Shown here one piece after another: positions 7,152 through 15,728 of a stretch of DNA of 33,871 nucleotides. Position 1 is the first letter of the stretch. Each line of letters begins with the position of its first letter. The notes beneath the pieces were generated by a model, which was given only the letters and a program-made list of their open reading frames with translations, was not told where the DNA came from and searched no databases. The translations under genes were made by a program, and so were the position numbers. Origin of the DNA: Alcanivorax sp. DP30 (GTDB lineage Bacteria > Pseudomonadota > Gammaproteobacteria > Pseudomonadales > Alcanivoracaceae); assembly GCF_009882945.1 (NCBI RefSeq), contig NZ_WTUY01000003.1, positions 414,941-448,811 of the forward strand, read 5' to 3'.

Positions 7152-8773
7152 GCAGCCCCCAACCCAGCACCATCCGTGTCGGCCGCCGCTACCGCGCCAA
7201 TCGACTGAACGGCCCCTATGACACCATCGTGATTGGTTCCGGCATCGGCGGCCTCACTGCTGCCGCCTGCCTCAGCAAGCTGGGCAAGAAAGTCCTGGTC
7301 CTGGAACAGCACTACACTGCCGGCGGCTTTACCCACAGCTACGACCGTAACGGCTATGAATGGGATGTGGGCGTGCATTACATCGGCGACATGGGCGCCA
7401 AACACACCATGGCTCGCCGGTTGTTCGACTATGTGACCGACAGCCAGCTGCAGTGGGCCGCCATGGACGATCATTACGACCGGCTGTTTATCGGCGATCG
7501 CAAGATTGATCTGGTGGCCGGCCCCAAGGCCTTCGCCGACAACCTGAAAAACGCATTCCCCGGCGAAGAGCAGGCCATCGACACCTATCTGGACTATCTT
7601 GGCCAGGTCGCCAAGGCCATGCCCGGAGTCACCCTGGCAAAGGTGCTGCCCAGGCTGCTGGCCGGTCCCTTCCGCCACCTGGCCCGCCGCAAGGCACCGG
7701 CTTTTCTCAATCAAACCACCCAGACCGTGCTGGAAAGCCTTACCGACAATCAGGAACTGATCGCAGCCCTGACCGGCCAGTGGGGGGACAACGGCCTGGT
7801 ACCCAGCGAGTCCAGCTTTATCATCCACGCCCTGATCGCCCGTCACTACCTCTACGGCGGCTATTACCCCATCGGCGGTGCCTCGGAAATGGCCAAGACC
7901 ATTATTCCGGTGATCCAGCAGGGCGGCGGCGAGGTCTTTACCTACGCCGACGTGAAAGAAATCCTGCTCGACAACGGCAAGGCCACCGGCGTGCGCATGG
8001 CCGATGGCCAGGAGATCCATGCACCGGCCATCATCAGCAATGCCGGCGTCTTCAACACCTTTGGCCAGCTGTTACCGGAAGGCGCGCCGCACAAGGATTT
8101 CTACCAGATGAAACTGGGCCAGGTGCAACGCTCCATGGCCAGCGTTTGTCTTTATATCGGCATTGAGGACAGCGCAGAAAACCTGCAACTGCCCAAGACC
8201 AACTTCTGGATCTACCCCGGCAGTAACCATAGCCAACAGGTGGAGGCGTTTCTGAAAGATCCGGAAAAACAGGAGATACCTCTCACGTATATCTCCTTCC
8301 CCTCCGCCAAGGACCCCAGCTTTGCCGAGCGCTATCCCGGCCGCGCCACCATCGAGATCGTCGCCCCCGGCCCGTTCGAGTGGTATGAAGACTGGGCCGA
8401 CAAGCCCTGGGGCAAGCGCGGAGACGACTACGAGGCCAAGAAGGAAGCCTATGCCCAGCGGCTGCTGGAAAAGCTCTATGAAAAGATGCCACACCTGCGC
8501 GGCAAGGTGGATTACTACGAACTGTCCACCCCCCTCTCCACGGACTATTTCTGCCGCTACAGCACGGGGGAGATCTACGGCCTTGACCACACCCCGGAGC
8601 GCTTCGAACAGGATTGGCTGAAGCCCAAAACCCGCATTCCAGGCCTCTATCTCACCGGCCAGGACATCATGACCTGTGGTGTTGTGGGCGCAATGATTGG
8701 TGGCCTGCTGACCACCATCGCCGTGGGCGGAGTGAAAAGCCTGCCACTGGCCAAGAAGATGTTTGTGGGCTGA
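7148..8773 (+). CDS. FAD-dependent oxidoreductase, retinol saturase / phytoene desaturase-like
   Basis: This flavoprotein belongs to the CrtI/retinol 13,14-reductase group (COG1233), which saturates or desaturates isoprenoid chains. The 541-residue product shows an N-terminal FAD Rossmann motif (DTIVIGSGIGGLTAAACLSKLGKKVLVLEQH) and YEWDVGVHYIGDMG. It also has YYPIGGASEMAKTII and the C-terminal FAD segment GLYLTGQDIMTCGVVGAMIGGLLTTIAVGG. That last segment is the feature most like all-trans-retinol 13,14-reductase. The frame is open much further upstream, inside tetR, but ATG 7148 overlaps the tetR stop and starts a normal-length protein. The true substrate (isoprenoid, carotenoid or unsaturated lipid) cannot be read from sequence. 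No carotenoid synthesis genes are nearby. Confidence 0.88.
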   Translation: MSSPQPSTIRVGRRYRANRLNGPYDTIVIGSGIGGLTAAACLSKLGKKVLVLEQHYTAGGFTHSYDRNGYEWDVGVHYIGDMGAKHTMARRLFDYVTDSQLQWAAMDDHYDRLFIGDRKIDLVAGPKAFADNLKNAFPGEEQAIDTYLDYLGQVAKAMPGVTLAKVLPRLLAGPFRHLARRKAPAFLNQTTQTVLESLTDNQELIAALTGQWGDNGLVPSESSFIIHALIARHYLYGGYYPIGGASEMAKTIIPVIQQGGGEVFTYADVKEILLDNGKATGVRMADGQEIHAPAIISNAGVFNTFGQLLPEGAPHKDFYQMKLGQVQRSMASVCLYIGIEDSAENLQLPKTNFWIYPGSNHSQQVEAFLKDPEKQEIPLTYISFPSAKDPSFAERYPGRATIEIVAPGPFEWYEDWADKPWGKRGDDYEAKKEAYAQRLLEKLYEKMPHLRGKVDYYELSTPLSTDYFCRYSTGEIYGLDHTPERFEQDWLKPKTRIPGLYLTGQDIMTCGVVGAMIGGLLTTIAVGGVKSLPLAKKMFVG

Positions 8774-9480
8774 TGCACGTTCCCTTCTGGCTCACCGTGG
8801 CAGCCCTGAGCCCGGCCATTGTCCCGCTGGCGGCTTACACCCGTCGCACCACCCTGCGCCTGCCTGAGGCAAGCGGAGACAGCAGCGGGGAATGGGGCAG
8901 TGGCCTTCAAGGCTTCCGGCTACTGGTGATTGGAGAATCCACTGCGGCGGGGGTCGGCGTCACGGATCACCAGCAAGGTCTGGCCAGCCAGCTGGCCAAA
9001 CAGCTTGCCAGGAGAACCGGCAAGGCGACCTGGCAGACCCTTGGCACCAATGGCATCCGCATGGCGGGGCTGATTGAAAAGCTGGGCACCTCAACGCTGC
9101 CCGACTGCGATGCGGTCTTCGTCAGCATGGGTGTCAACGACACCACCGGGCTGACCCCTCGCAGGCAATACTACCGGCAACTTGAACAGCTGATCGCCCT
9201 GCTAAGAAACCAGCGTCCCGAAGCCACTATCTACCTGCTGGCCGTACCGCCCATGCATCGTTTCAGCGCTTTGCCCGCGCCACTGCGGCAGATCCTCGGT
9301 TGGCGCGCGCGCCTGCTGGATGACCAACAACACAGGCTGGCAGCAACCACTCCCGGCGTTTGTCATCTTGGCTACCCACCACTGGATGATCCGTCCCTGT
9401 TGGCAGAAGACGGCTACCACCCCAGCGCCACGGGGTATCAGGCCATGGCAGTGGCCCTGAACGCGCAACTGTTCAGTTAA
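8773..9480 (+). CDS. SGNH/GDSL-family hydrolase (lipase/esterase), membrane-anchored or exported
   Basis: The 235-residue product has SGNH blocks in order: GES (Gly54-Ser56; Glu replaces the usual Asp) with the probable nucleophile Ser56, a Gly/Asn block in TNGIRMAGL, MGVND, and DGYHP with the catalytic Asp-x-x-His near the C-terminus. A hydrophobic stretch at residues 4-21 without a clear cleavage site suggests a membrane anchor or uncleaved signal. The frame extends 53 codons upstream inside the oxidoreductase gene, but ATG 8773 shares its A with that gene's stop (TGATG). It is the third gene of the coupled cassette. Its 3' end overlaps the convergent outer-membrane protein gene by 8 bases. 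Confidence 0.87.
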   Translation: MHVPFWLTVAALSPAIVPLAAYTRRTTLRLPEASGDSSGEWGSGLQGFRLLVIGESTAAGVGVTDHQQGLASQLAKQLARRTGKATWQTLGTNGIRMAGLIEKLGTSTLPDCDAVFVSMGVNDTTGLTPRRQYYRQLEQLIALLRNQRPEATIYLLAVPPMHRFSALPAPLRQILGWRARLLDDQQHRLAATTPGVCHLGYPPLDDPSLLAEDGYHPSATGYQAMAVALNAQLFS

Positions 9481-10135
9481 ACAGCATACCTATGCTGAAA
9501 CGCCACAAACCCTGATCTACCGTTCCCACACCACGATCCACATCCAGCCACTGCTGGCTGTAACCAGCCCGCAGGAACGCATTGTCATTCATGTCCAGTC
9601 GCACGCCAGCACCCGCTTCATAGCTGAACACCGTGTCAGAAAGCGTAGGCGTATCCAAACCACAGTAATAGCCCCACCAAGGGTCGTACCAGCACACCGG
9701 TACGGAGGGGCCGGTCGCCACGTTGGTATCCAGGTAGGTGGCACCCACTGCGCCGTGCACGTAGGGGGTCAAGGCCTTGTCAAGGAAATGCCAGGTGCCA
9801 TTAAGGTTCATGGTGGTCATTTCCAGCTCACCCCGGCCATCAAAACTGCCGTTGGAATCGGATGTGGTATCAGAGCGGAAATCCGTCTCCAGCCATTCCA
9901 GCGCGAAACCCAGGGAGAGATGTTCATCCCGGTTATAAGCCATATCAAAACCAAACCCTACATCATCCGTGATGTCGGCACTGGACCCACGCTCGCCGGT
10001 CACCGTATGGCCTTGCAGCCCCAGCACACGAAAACTGCCTTCCCAGCGTTCAGCGCGATAGCTATTGGGAATTTCCGCCAGAGCAGACAGTGGCAGCGAA
10101 GACAACAAAACGGCAGACAACACGGTTTTTTTCAT
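9473..10135 (-). CDS. Outer-membrane beta-barrel protein (unknown family)
   Basis: The 220-residue product has a good signal peptide (MKKTVLSAVLLSSLPLSALA) followed by alternating hydrophobic/polar stretches typical of a small barrel: FGFDMAYNRDEHLSLGFALEWLETDF, LTPYVHGAVGATYLDTN, FSYEAGAGVRLDMNDNAFLRAGYSQQWLDV, and terminal LWRFSIGMLFN. It resembles OmpW/OmpA-like porin domains, but I cannot assign a family. Two cysteines flank a Trp/Tyr-rich insert (VCWYDPWWGYYCG), probably an extracellular loop with a disulfide. AGGA six bases before the ATG at 10135 fixes the start; the earlier in-frame ATGs contain or precede that site. It lies directly downstream of the fadL terminator. Confidence 0.82.
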   Translation of the reverse strand: MKKTVLSAVLLSSLPLSALAEIPNSYRAERWEGSFRVLGLQGHTVTGERGSSADITDDVGFGFDMAYNRDEHLSLGFALEWLETDFRSDTTSDSNGSFDGRGELEMTTMNLNGTWHFLDKALTPYVHGAVGATYLDTNVATGPSVPVCWYDPWWGYYCGLDTPTLSDTVFSYEAGAGVRLDMNDNAFLRAGYSQQWLDVDRGVGTVDQGLWRFSIGMLFN

Positions 10136-10146
10136 TTTATTCCTCA

Positions 10147-10174
10147 TAAAAAAAGCGAGCCCCACAGGCTCGCT
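10147..10174 (-). terminator. Terminator downstream of fadL, abutting the next gene's ribosome site
   Basis: AGCGAGCC (10154-10161) and GGCTCGCT (10167-10174) form an 8-bp stem with loop CCACA. On the minus strand it is followed by seven T (10147-10153). The T-run ends only about a dozen bases before the start codon of the outer-membrane protein gene. Confidence 0.85.
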
Positions 10175-10201
10175 TTCTTATAGCACGTCAATCGATAAAA
10201 A

Positions 10202-11470
10202 TCAGAAGCGGTAGCTCATCTGGGCACCGATCACGTCAGCTTCCAGCTCGAAATCCCCCGTCAGCTGACCCCGTTCAACCAGATTGGTTTCTGCATCATC
10301 CACAAAGATATGCGTATAAACCAGGTCGATATCCATGTTTTCTGCCGGCTTGAACCCCGCGCCAATGGAAACCCCGGTCTTGTCAGAATCCGGAGAGGTA
10401 GGCGAACGGTTCTCGCTGCTTTGGGTGGAATCTTCCTGGTAGACACCAAAACGCAGCACGGTGTCGCTGGCCAAGGTGTGACGCACACCCGCAGAGTAGC
10501 GGGTGGTGTTACCCCAACCGAACTCCTGAACTACCGGGCTGGGAATAGGCGCGCCCTCGTGCTCAATGACCAGTTTGTCGAGATCACTCCACTCCATCCA
10601 TTCAACGCCGAACAGCAACTGGGTGCTATCGGACAGATCACCGACGTAAGAGAATTGCGCAGAGGCGGGCAGGTCAATCGAGGTTTTTCCGCTGTATTTC
10701 CCAGCCAGGGCAGTTGCCGTGGGCAACGGCAGCCCCTGTGCAACCAGAGGCAGCGGGGAGAACGTGATATCCCCATCGATGTCGTATTCCACTGCGGAGC
10801 GATAGGCCAGACCAAAGTGGTTGTTGTCATCGGCGTCAAAGGTCAGGCCGATGTTCCAACCATAGGAATCATCATCCCCCTCCAGTCGGGTAAAACTGCT
10901 TTCGATATCTGCTTCGAGTCGTTGATAGCTCAGGCCCACGCCCACATTGAGACTGTCCGTGATCTGGATGCCCAGTGCAGGATTGATGTTATAGGTCTTG
11001 AGATCGGACATGGTGGCGTAACGATCACCGGTGGTCGGCGACAACGGAGCCAATGGGTCAGCCGCCACATTCCCCCAATTGTCTTCGTACTCGATCTTGG
11101 TCCCAAACGGAGCGCTGATGCCCAGGCCAAATGTCATGCTGTCGCTGAGCGGAAGAGCAAGGAAGGCGCTGCCAACCACCGGGTCAAGATCCTCAAAATC
11201 ACCAGGACCGGAAGCCCCCTGGGTTTTGAACGAGGTATCCACCATCAGATACTGCACCGCAGCAGTAAGATCCGTTTTCTTCATGCCCGCCAGGGTGGCC
11301 GGGTTATACCACTGGTTGGAAGCATTTTCGCTAAGCGCCGCAGCGCCCGCAAAGGCGGTCCCTTGGGCAGACACGGACTGCTCACTGACAGCAAAACCGG
11401 TTGCCAGCACCTGTCCGGATGCCAGACACACAGCCGCACCAAGCAGTTTTTTTGCATGAGTTCTTTTCAT
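10202..11470 (-). CDS. fadL: FadL-family outer-membrane long-chain fatty acid transporter
   Basis: FadL proteins are 14-strand outer-membrane barrels that import long-chain fatty acids and other hydrophobic compounds. The 422-residue product has a signal peptide ending in VLA. Its plug domain opens with the family pattern TGFAVSEQSVSAQGTAFAGAAA and holds the NPA motif (NQWYNPATLAG). Barrel repeats end in MSYRF, the C-terminal phenylalanine typical of outer-membrane proteins. The frame is open 26 codons further, but AGGGAGAG about seven bases before ATG 11470 and the signal peptide fix the start. With the acyl-CoA dehydrogenase upstream it fits fatty acid or alkane-derived lipid uptake; the exact substrate is not readable. 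Confidence 0.92.
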   Translation of the reverse strand: MKRTHAKKLLGAAVCLASGQVLATGFAVSEQSVSAQGTAFAGAAALSENASNQWYNPATLAGMKKTDLTAAVQYLMVDTSFKTQGASGPGDFEDLDPVVGSAFLALPLSDSMTFGLGISAPFGTKIEYEDNWGNVAADPLAPLSPTTGDRYATMSDLKTYNINPALGIQITDSLNVGVGLSYQRLEADIESSFTRLEGDDDSYGWNIGLTFDADDNNHFGLAYRSAVEYDIDGDITFSPLPLVAQGLPLPTATALAGKYSGKTSIDLPASAQFSYVGDLSDSTQLLFGVEWMEWSDLDKLVIEHEGAPIPSPVVQEFGWGNTTRYSAGVRHTLASDTVLRFGVYQEDSTQSSENRSPTSPDSDKTGVSIGAGFKPAENMDIDLVYTHIFVDDAETNLVERGQLTGDFELEADVIGAQMSYRF

Positions 11471-11537
11471 TGTGACTCTCCCTGATCTCCAGAAACGACT
11501 CAAACACGCAGAGCCAAACGGCTCATTTGTATAAAAA

Positions 11538-11553
11538 ACCGTCAACAAACGGT
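11538..11553. promoter_or_regulatory. Candidate operator upstream of fadL
   Basis: ACCGT (11538-11542) and ACGGT (11549-11553) form an inverted repeat with a 6-base spacer, about 70 bases upstream of the fadL start. On the minus strand a TATACA-like -10 follows it directly (around 11529-11534), so a repressor here could block the promoter. This is inference. Confidence 0.35.
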
Positions 11554-11681
11554 CATTTCCCAGACTATGCCTATCGTTTTCATCAAAAAAGCAATTTTTT
11601 GTAAAAGCGCGACAGCGTTATCAACGGGTGTCAGGAGGTCAAAGGAAGAGAAACGGGGAAACCGGAAACCACGGCACAATA

Positions 11682-11716
11682 CAAAAAAAAAGGGCCGCCC
11701 GAGGGCAGCCCTTTTT
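11682..11716. terminator. Terminator downstream of the acyl-CoA dehydrogenase
   Basis: AGGGC (11691-11695) pairs with GCCCT (11708-11712) and GCCC (11697-11700) with GGGC (11703-11706), with one mismatch. It is flanked by an A-run (11682-11690) and a T-run (11712-11716). It terminates minus-strand transcription before fadL. Confidence 0.85.
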
Positions 11717-11735
11717 ATTAGCGCAGAACCCGGGA

Positions 11736-12881
11736 TCAGTCGGCCAGTACTGCCTTGGCAATAATGGTCTTCATGATCTCGTTGGTGCCGCCGTAGATAC
11801 GCTGTACTCGGGAGTCAGCGAACATGCGGGCGATCGGATATTCCCACATGTAACCGTAACCACCGTGCAGCTGCAGACACTCGTCAATCACTTCGCACTG
11901 CAGGTCAGTGATGTAGTACTTACCAGCGGCCGCTGTAGGGATATCCAGCTCTTCTTTCAGATGCAGTTCCAGACAGCGATCAACATAGCAACGTGCCACT
12001 TCCAGCTTGGTGTGCATTTCTGCGATCTTGAACTGGGTGTTCTGGAAATCGGCAATGGACTTGCCGAAGGCCTTGCGCTCTTTCACGTACTGGATGGTCT
12101 GCTCGAGAGCGGACTCGGCCATGGCCAGACCACCAATGGAGATACCCAAACGCTCCTGGGGCAGTTCCTTCATCAGATAGATAAAGCCCATGCCTTCTTC
12201 ACCCAGCAGATTCTCTGCCGGCACTTTCACGTCCTGGAAGAACAGCTCGGAGGTATCCTGGGCCTTCATGCCCACCTTCTTCAGGTTGGTGCCTTTCTCG
12301 AAGCCTTCGGAATCAGTTTCGACAACAAACAGGCTGATGCCCTTGGCACCCTTGCTCGGGTCGGTCTTGGCCACCACAATCACGATGTCGGCGTTCTGGC
12401 CGTTGGTGATGAAGGTTTTGGAACCGTTCAGCACATAGTGGTCGCCCTGCTTCACGGCAGTGGTCTTGACGCCCTGCAGGTCAGAACCGGCACCCGGTTC
12501 GGTCATGGCGATGGCACCGATGCACTCACCGGTGACCATCTTGGGCAGGTACTTTTCCTTGAGAAATTCGCTGCCGTTGTTCTGGATGTAAGGCGCCACG
12601 ATTTCGGTATGCAGACCCCAGCCAATGCCGGTCAGGCCCAGACGGGAAATCTCTTCGTTAATCACTACGCTGTACAGGAAATCGGCCTCAATGCCGCCGT
12701 ACTGTTCTTTCACCATGGGGCACAGGAAGCCCTGCTCGCCAGCCTTCAGCCAGACTTCGCGGGGCACAACGCCCTGCTTTTCCCACTCTTCATTATGGGG
12801 AACCGCTTCGGCTTCCAGGAACTTGCGAACGGTATCGCGGAAGGTTTCGTGGTCGGAACTGAACAGCGTACGGGGAATCAT
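11736..12881 (-). CDS. Acyl-CoA dehydrogenase, long-chain (LCAD-like)
   Basis: This FAD enzyme makes the first oxidation of beta-oxidation, acyl-CoA to trans-2-enoyl-CoA. The 381-residue protein is full length. It shows FAD/substrate motifs AMTEPGAGSD (about 125-134) and the C-terminal LQLHGGYGYMWEYPIARMFADSRVQRIYGGTNEI. The position of the MCAD-type catalytic Glu (YEGT) is Gly here (YGGT), and the segment ELPQERL is present with Glu243. That is the pattern of long-chain and isovaleryl-CoA dehydrogenases, in which the base sits on helix G. Chain length preference is inferred from this. CGGAGAG upstream of the ATG supports the start. It is transcribed alone, toward fadL. Confidence 0.94.
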   Translation of the reverse strand: MIPRTLFSSDHETFRDTVRKFLEAEAVPHNEEWEKQGVVPREVWLKAGEQGFLCPMVKEQYGGIEADFLYSVVINEEISRLGLTGIGWGLHTEIVAPYIQNNGSEFLKEKYLPKMVTGECIGAIAMTEPGAGSDLQGVKTTAVKQGDHYVLNGSKTFITNGQNADIVIVVAKTDPSKGAKGISLFVVETDSEGFEKGTNLKKVGMKAQDTSELFFQDVKVPAENLLGEEGMGFIYLMKELPQERLGISIGGLAMAESALEQTIQYVKERKAFGKSIADFQNTQFKIAEMHTKLEVARCYVDRCLELHLKEELDIPTAAAGKYYITDLQCEVIDECLQLHGGYGYMWEYPIARMFADSRVQRIYGGTNEIMKTIIAKAVLAD

Positions 12882-13090
12882 GAATCTCTCCGGTCTCGTG
12901 TTATGGGAGCCGCCCCAAAACCGGAAATGGCCGGGGCACAGAATGCCCCATGATGTTCACTTACACGGCCATCGGGCAATGACCGAAATGTTCACCGCCT
13001 GGAGGGGCTGAGAAATCCGGCCAATATTCGTGAACGGCACGCCAACGATTAGCGGGCGAAAAACGCCACCGCGCTTCCCGCCAGGGCGAA

Positions 13091-14173
13091 TCAGGCGCGG
13101 TGCTCCCGCCCCAGGTATTCCGATGACTGCATTTCCTGCAGGCGGGAGCGGGTGCGCTCGAATTCAAAATCCAGCCTCCCTCCTGCGTAGATATCTTCAA
13201 TGGGGGCTTCGGCGCTAACCACCAGTTTCACGGCCCGGTCGTAGAATTCATCGACCATGTTGATGAAGCGCCTTGCCATGTCATCCTTGCTGGCACTCAT
13301 CTGTTCCACATTACTGACCAGCACGGTATGAAACTCCCGGGCAATCTCGATGTAGTCGGTCTGGCTGCGGGGTCCATCGCAGAGCGCCTTGAAATCGAAC
13401 CAGACAACATCATCTGCGCATTGAATAGCGGGAATCTTGCGCCCTTCGATCAGCACATTACAGGACTCGCGATGGCGGGAATGATCCGGTTCCAGGGTTT
13501 GGAAGCGCTCGCGCATAAAGGCATCGGCCACCTCTCCCAGCGGGCAATGATACAACTCAGCCTGCTCCAGCAAACGCAGTCGGTAATCGGTGCCACCATC
13601 CACATTGAGCACCTGGGTATGCTGCTTGAGCAGATCAATGGCGGGCAGGAAGCGAGCCCGTTGCAGGCCGTCCCTGTACAAGCCATCCGGTTCGATATTG
13701 GAGGTAGCTACCAGAGTCACCCCGTTGGCGAATAATTCCCCCATCAAACCGGCGAGAATCATGGCATCGGTGATGTCGGTGACAAAGAATTCATCAAAAC
13801 ACAGCACCCGGGCCTGAGAGGCAAACTTGCGAGCGATACTGATGAGGGGATTCTTTTCCCCCTGGCGCTCGCGCATCTCCCGGTGCACCTTCTGCATGAA
13901 GCGATGGAAGTGCATACGACGCTTCTGATCAAAAGGCAGCGCCTCAAAGAACACATCCATCAGGTAGGTCTTGCCGCGCCCTACACCGCCCCACATGTAC
14001 AGCCCCATCTGCGGCTGCGGCTTGCGAAAACGTCCGAACAAGCCTCCCTTTGCGGGTTCTTCCAGCAAACGGTGATAGAGGCTATCCAGCGCTTCCACTG
14101 CCCTTAACTGGGCCGCGTCCTGGAAAAAATCGTCCCGCTGAAGGTCTGCCTTGTATTGCTCAAGAGGAGTCAT
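13091..14173 (-). CDS. zapE: Cell division ATPase ZapE (AFG1 family)
   Basis: ZapE is a cytoplasmic P-loop ATPase that acts on the Z-ring in constriction; AFG1 homologues in mitochondria assist respiratory complex turnover. The 360-residue product has a Walker A motif GGVGRGKT, the nearby MDVFFEALPFDQKRRMHFHRFM segment typical of the family, Walker B LCFDEFFVTD, and a sensor region ATSNIEPDGLYRDGLQR. The frame extends 45 codons upstream, but MTPLEQYKADL is the usual family N-terminus, so ATG 14173 is chosen. No strong ribosome site is visible. The gap from 12882 to 13090 shows nothing I recognise. Confidence 0.93.
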   Translation of the reverse strand: MTPLEQYKADLQRDDFFQDAAQLRAVEALDSLYHRLLEEPAKGGLFGRFRKPQPQMGLYMWGGVGRGKTYLMDVFFEALPFDQKRRMHFHRFMQKVHREMRERQGEKNPLISIARKFASQARVLCFDEFFVTDITDAMILAGLMGELFANGVTLVATSNIEPDGLYRDGLQRARFLPAIDLLKQHTQVLNVDGGTDYRLRLLEQAELYHCPLGEVADAFMRERFQTLEPDHSRHRESCNVLIEGRKIPAIQCADDVVWFDFKALCDGPRSQTDYIEIAREFHTVLVSNVEQMSASKDDMARRFINMVDEFYDRAVKLVVSAEAPIEDIYAGGRLDFEFERTRSRLQEMQSSEYLGREHRA

Positions 14174-14240
14174 AGGTATCTGAACGGCTGAGGTAAGCGC
14201 GCCAATGTAGCGCCGGGAAAAGGGGAAGGCAATCGTGGCA

Positions 14241-14873
14241 TCAGCCCGGCAAATGGCTGGCTGCGGCTTCCTTGAGTTCCACCAGTCGACCATGAAAGAA
14301 ATGGCCACACTCGGGAAAACGGATCAAATCCGGCTGCAATGGCGTCGCGGCGGCCCACTGGAACACCTGGTCGGCGGGCACCACTTCATCATCTTCTCCC
14401 TGCACCACTGTCACCGGGCAACCTGTGCTCTCGATATCGGCGAAAGGATAATGATGCACAGGCGGGGCCACCAACAAAAGGTTGTTAACCGGTTCGCCGT
14501 TGGCATTCAGGATTTCCGCGCCGCGGGCCGCCACAAAACTGCCAAAGGAGAAGCCCGCGAGCCAAAGCGGCAATTGCGGCCATTGCTGACGCAACCAGCT
14601 GTGCACCGCCAGCAGGTCTTCGGCTTCGCCGATACCGTCGCTGTAGGCGCCCTGGCTTTCTCCCACACCGCGGAAGTTGAAGCGCACCACGACTCCGCCT
14701 TTGTCGCGGACCAGTCGGGTCAGGGTGGTGACCACCTTGTTATCCATGGTGCCACCAAACAGAGGATGCGGGTGACAGACGATGGCGATGAACCCGGGGG
14801 CATCGCTCCCCTGCTCGATCACGGCTTCCAATCGGCCCGCAGGCCCTGCCAGCTGCTCACGTTGGGCTGCCAT
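14241..14873 (-). CDS. Alpha/beta hydrolase (COG2945-type)
   Basis: This is a 210-residue small alpha/beta hydrolase. The opening CHPHPLFGGTMDNKVV and RFNFRGVGESQG are hallmarks of the COG2945 group. The nucleophile elbow is GFSFGS, the acid lies in QGEDDEVVP, and the catalytic His in GHFFHG. The natural substrate is unknown; members are generic esterase-like enzymes. It precedes zapE on the same strand by 67 bases and may be co-transcribed with it. The gene diverges from zapG. Confidence 0.9.
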   Translation of the reverse strand: MAAQREQLAGPAGRLEAVIEQGSDAPGFIAIVCHPHPLFGGTMDNKVVTTLTRLVRDKGGVVVRFNFRGVGESQGAYSDGIGEAEDLLAVHSWLRQQWPQLPLWLAGFSFGSFVAARGAEILNANGEPVNNLLLVAPPVHHYPFADIESTGCPVTVVQGEDDEVVPADQVFQWAAATPLQPDLIRFPECGHFFHGRLVELKEAAASHLPG

Positions 14874-14951
14874 CGACTACCTCCGTCGAAAAATTGTTAC
14901 GTGTTATACCCTTGGCGGCCACTCTGCTCTGTGCTGCAATAGCCTCAAGTT

Positions 14952-14972
14952 TGTCGCCACGCTCTGGCGACA
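14952..14972 (+). other. Perfect hairpin in the zapG leader
   Basis: TGTCGCCA (14952-14959) and TGGCGACA (14965-14972) form an 8-bp stem with loop CGCTC. It ends six bases before the AGGAG of zapG. It could affect mRNA stability or ribosome access; there is no T-run. Confidence 0.5.
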
Positions 14973-14989
14973 TTGTACAGGAGTATGCC

Positions 14990-15535
14990 ATGGATATGCT
15001 GACAACCGGGGTGCTGAGCTTTGCTGCCGGCGTAATCGTTGGAGCGGGCCTGCTATTCTGGCTGTTACCGGCGCGGCGTCAGGCCGGCCAGTTGATCAGG
15101 GATCGGGACGAAGCCCGTCAGGCGCTGAATCATTATCGCGAGCAGGTGGACGACCACTTCCTGCACACCGCAGAACTGGTCAATGACATGACCCAGGCCT
15201 ATCGCACTGTTCACGAGCATCTGTCCCGTGGCGCCCAGGCTCTCTGCTCCGAAGGCGGCCGCAAACGTGCGGTGGCAAAATCACTGGATTCAGCATCGAA
15301 CCGGGAAAACTCCAACCCGGTTTCTCCCCCCCTCGATTATGCCCCCAGCGCCAAGGGCGGCACCCTGGCGGAAGATTTCGGTCTGCGCAACAACAAGGTT
15401 GAGGGCCCGTTCGAGCCCGTGGATGTGGAGCCCCCTCCCGCCCCGGAATCCATCGTGGAGCCTCCCCGGGACTATGCCGAAGGCTGTGACGATCAGGGCT
15501 GTCCGCCGGGAGAGGACAAGAAACAGAACCTCTGA
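14990..15535 (+). CDS. zapG: Inner-membrane protein ZapG/YhcB (DUF1043)
   Basis: This family consists of single-pass inner-membrane proteins that link cell division and envelope growth. The 181-residue product has one N-terminal transmembrane helix (about residues 4-24: TTGVLSFAAGVIVGAGLLFWLLPA). A charged probable coiled coil follows (RRQAGQLIRDRDEARQALNHYREQVDDHFLHTAELVNDMTQAYRTVHEHLSRGAQ), then a proline-rich disordered tail. AGGAG at 14979-14983, six bases before the ATG, fixes the start although the frame extends upstream. It sits beside zapE, as in related genomes, which supports the division link. Confidence 0.9.
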   Translation: MDMLTTGVLSFAAGVIVGAGLLFWLLPARRQAGQLIRDRDEARQALNHYREQVDDHFLHTAELVNDMTQAYRTVHEHLSRGAQALCSEGGRKRAVAKSLDSASNRENSNPVSPPLDYAPSAKGGTLAEDFGLRNNKVEGPFEPVDVEPPPAPESIVEPPRDYAEGCDDQGCPPGEDKKQNL

Positions 15536-15564
15536 GGACGCCGGACCTCAAAGATCAAAACCAG

Positions 15565-15599
15565 AAACGGAAATGCTGCCAAGCCATTTCCGTTTTTTT
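15565..15599 (+). terminator. Terminator after zapG
   Basis: CGGAAATG (15568-15575) and CATTTCCG (15585-15592) form an 8-bp stem with a 9-base loop, followed by seven T (15593-15599). Confidence 0.88.
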
Positions 15600-15728
15600 C
15601 CACCTCACAATCACAGCAAGACCTGTGACCAATCGCCAGAATCCATGCCCGCAATGAACCCCAGGCCTGCGAGCTTTCCTTTGCGCCCCATGGTCTCACG
15701 GGCACAGCTTCAGGCCGGCCCCCTCTCA

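Noticed and set aside
11628-12953. 441-codon open frame opposite the acyl-CoA dehydrogenase
   Set aside because: It is antisense to a well-supported enzyme, starts inside a terminator region and has no family features.
12882-13090. Small gene between the acyl-CoA dehydrogenase and zapE
   Set aside because: Short frames exist on both strands but none has a ribosome site, conserved-looking sequence or codon pattern to support it.
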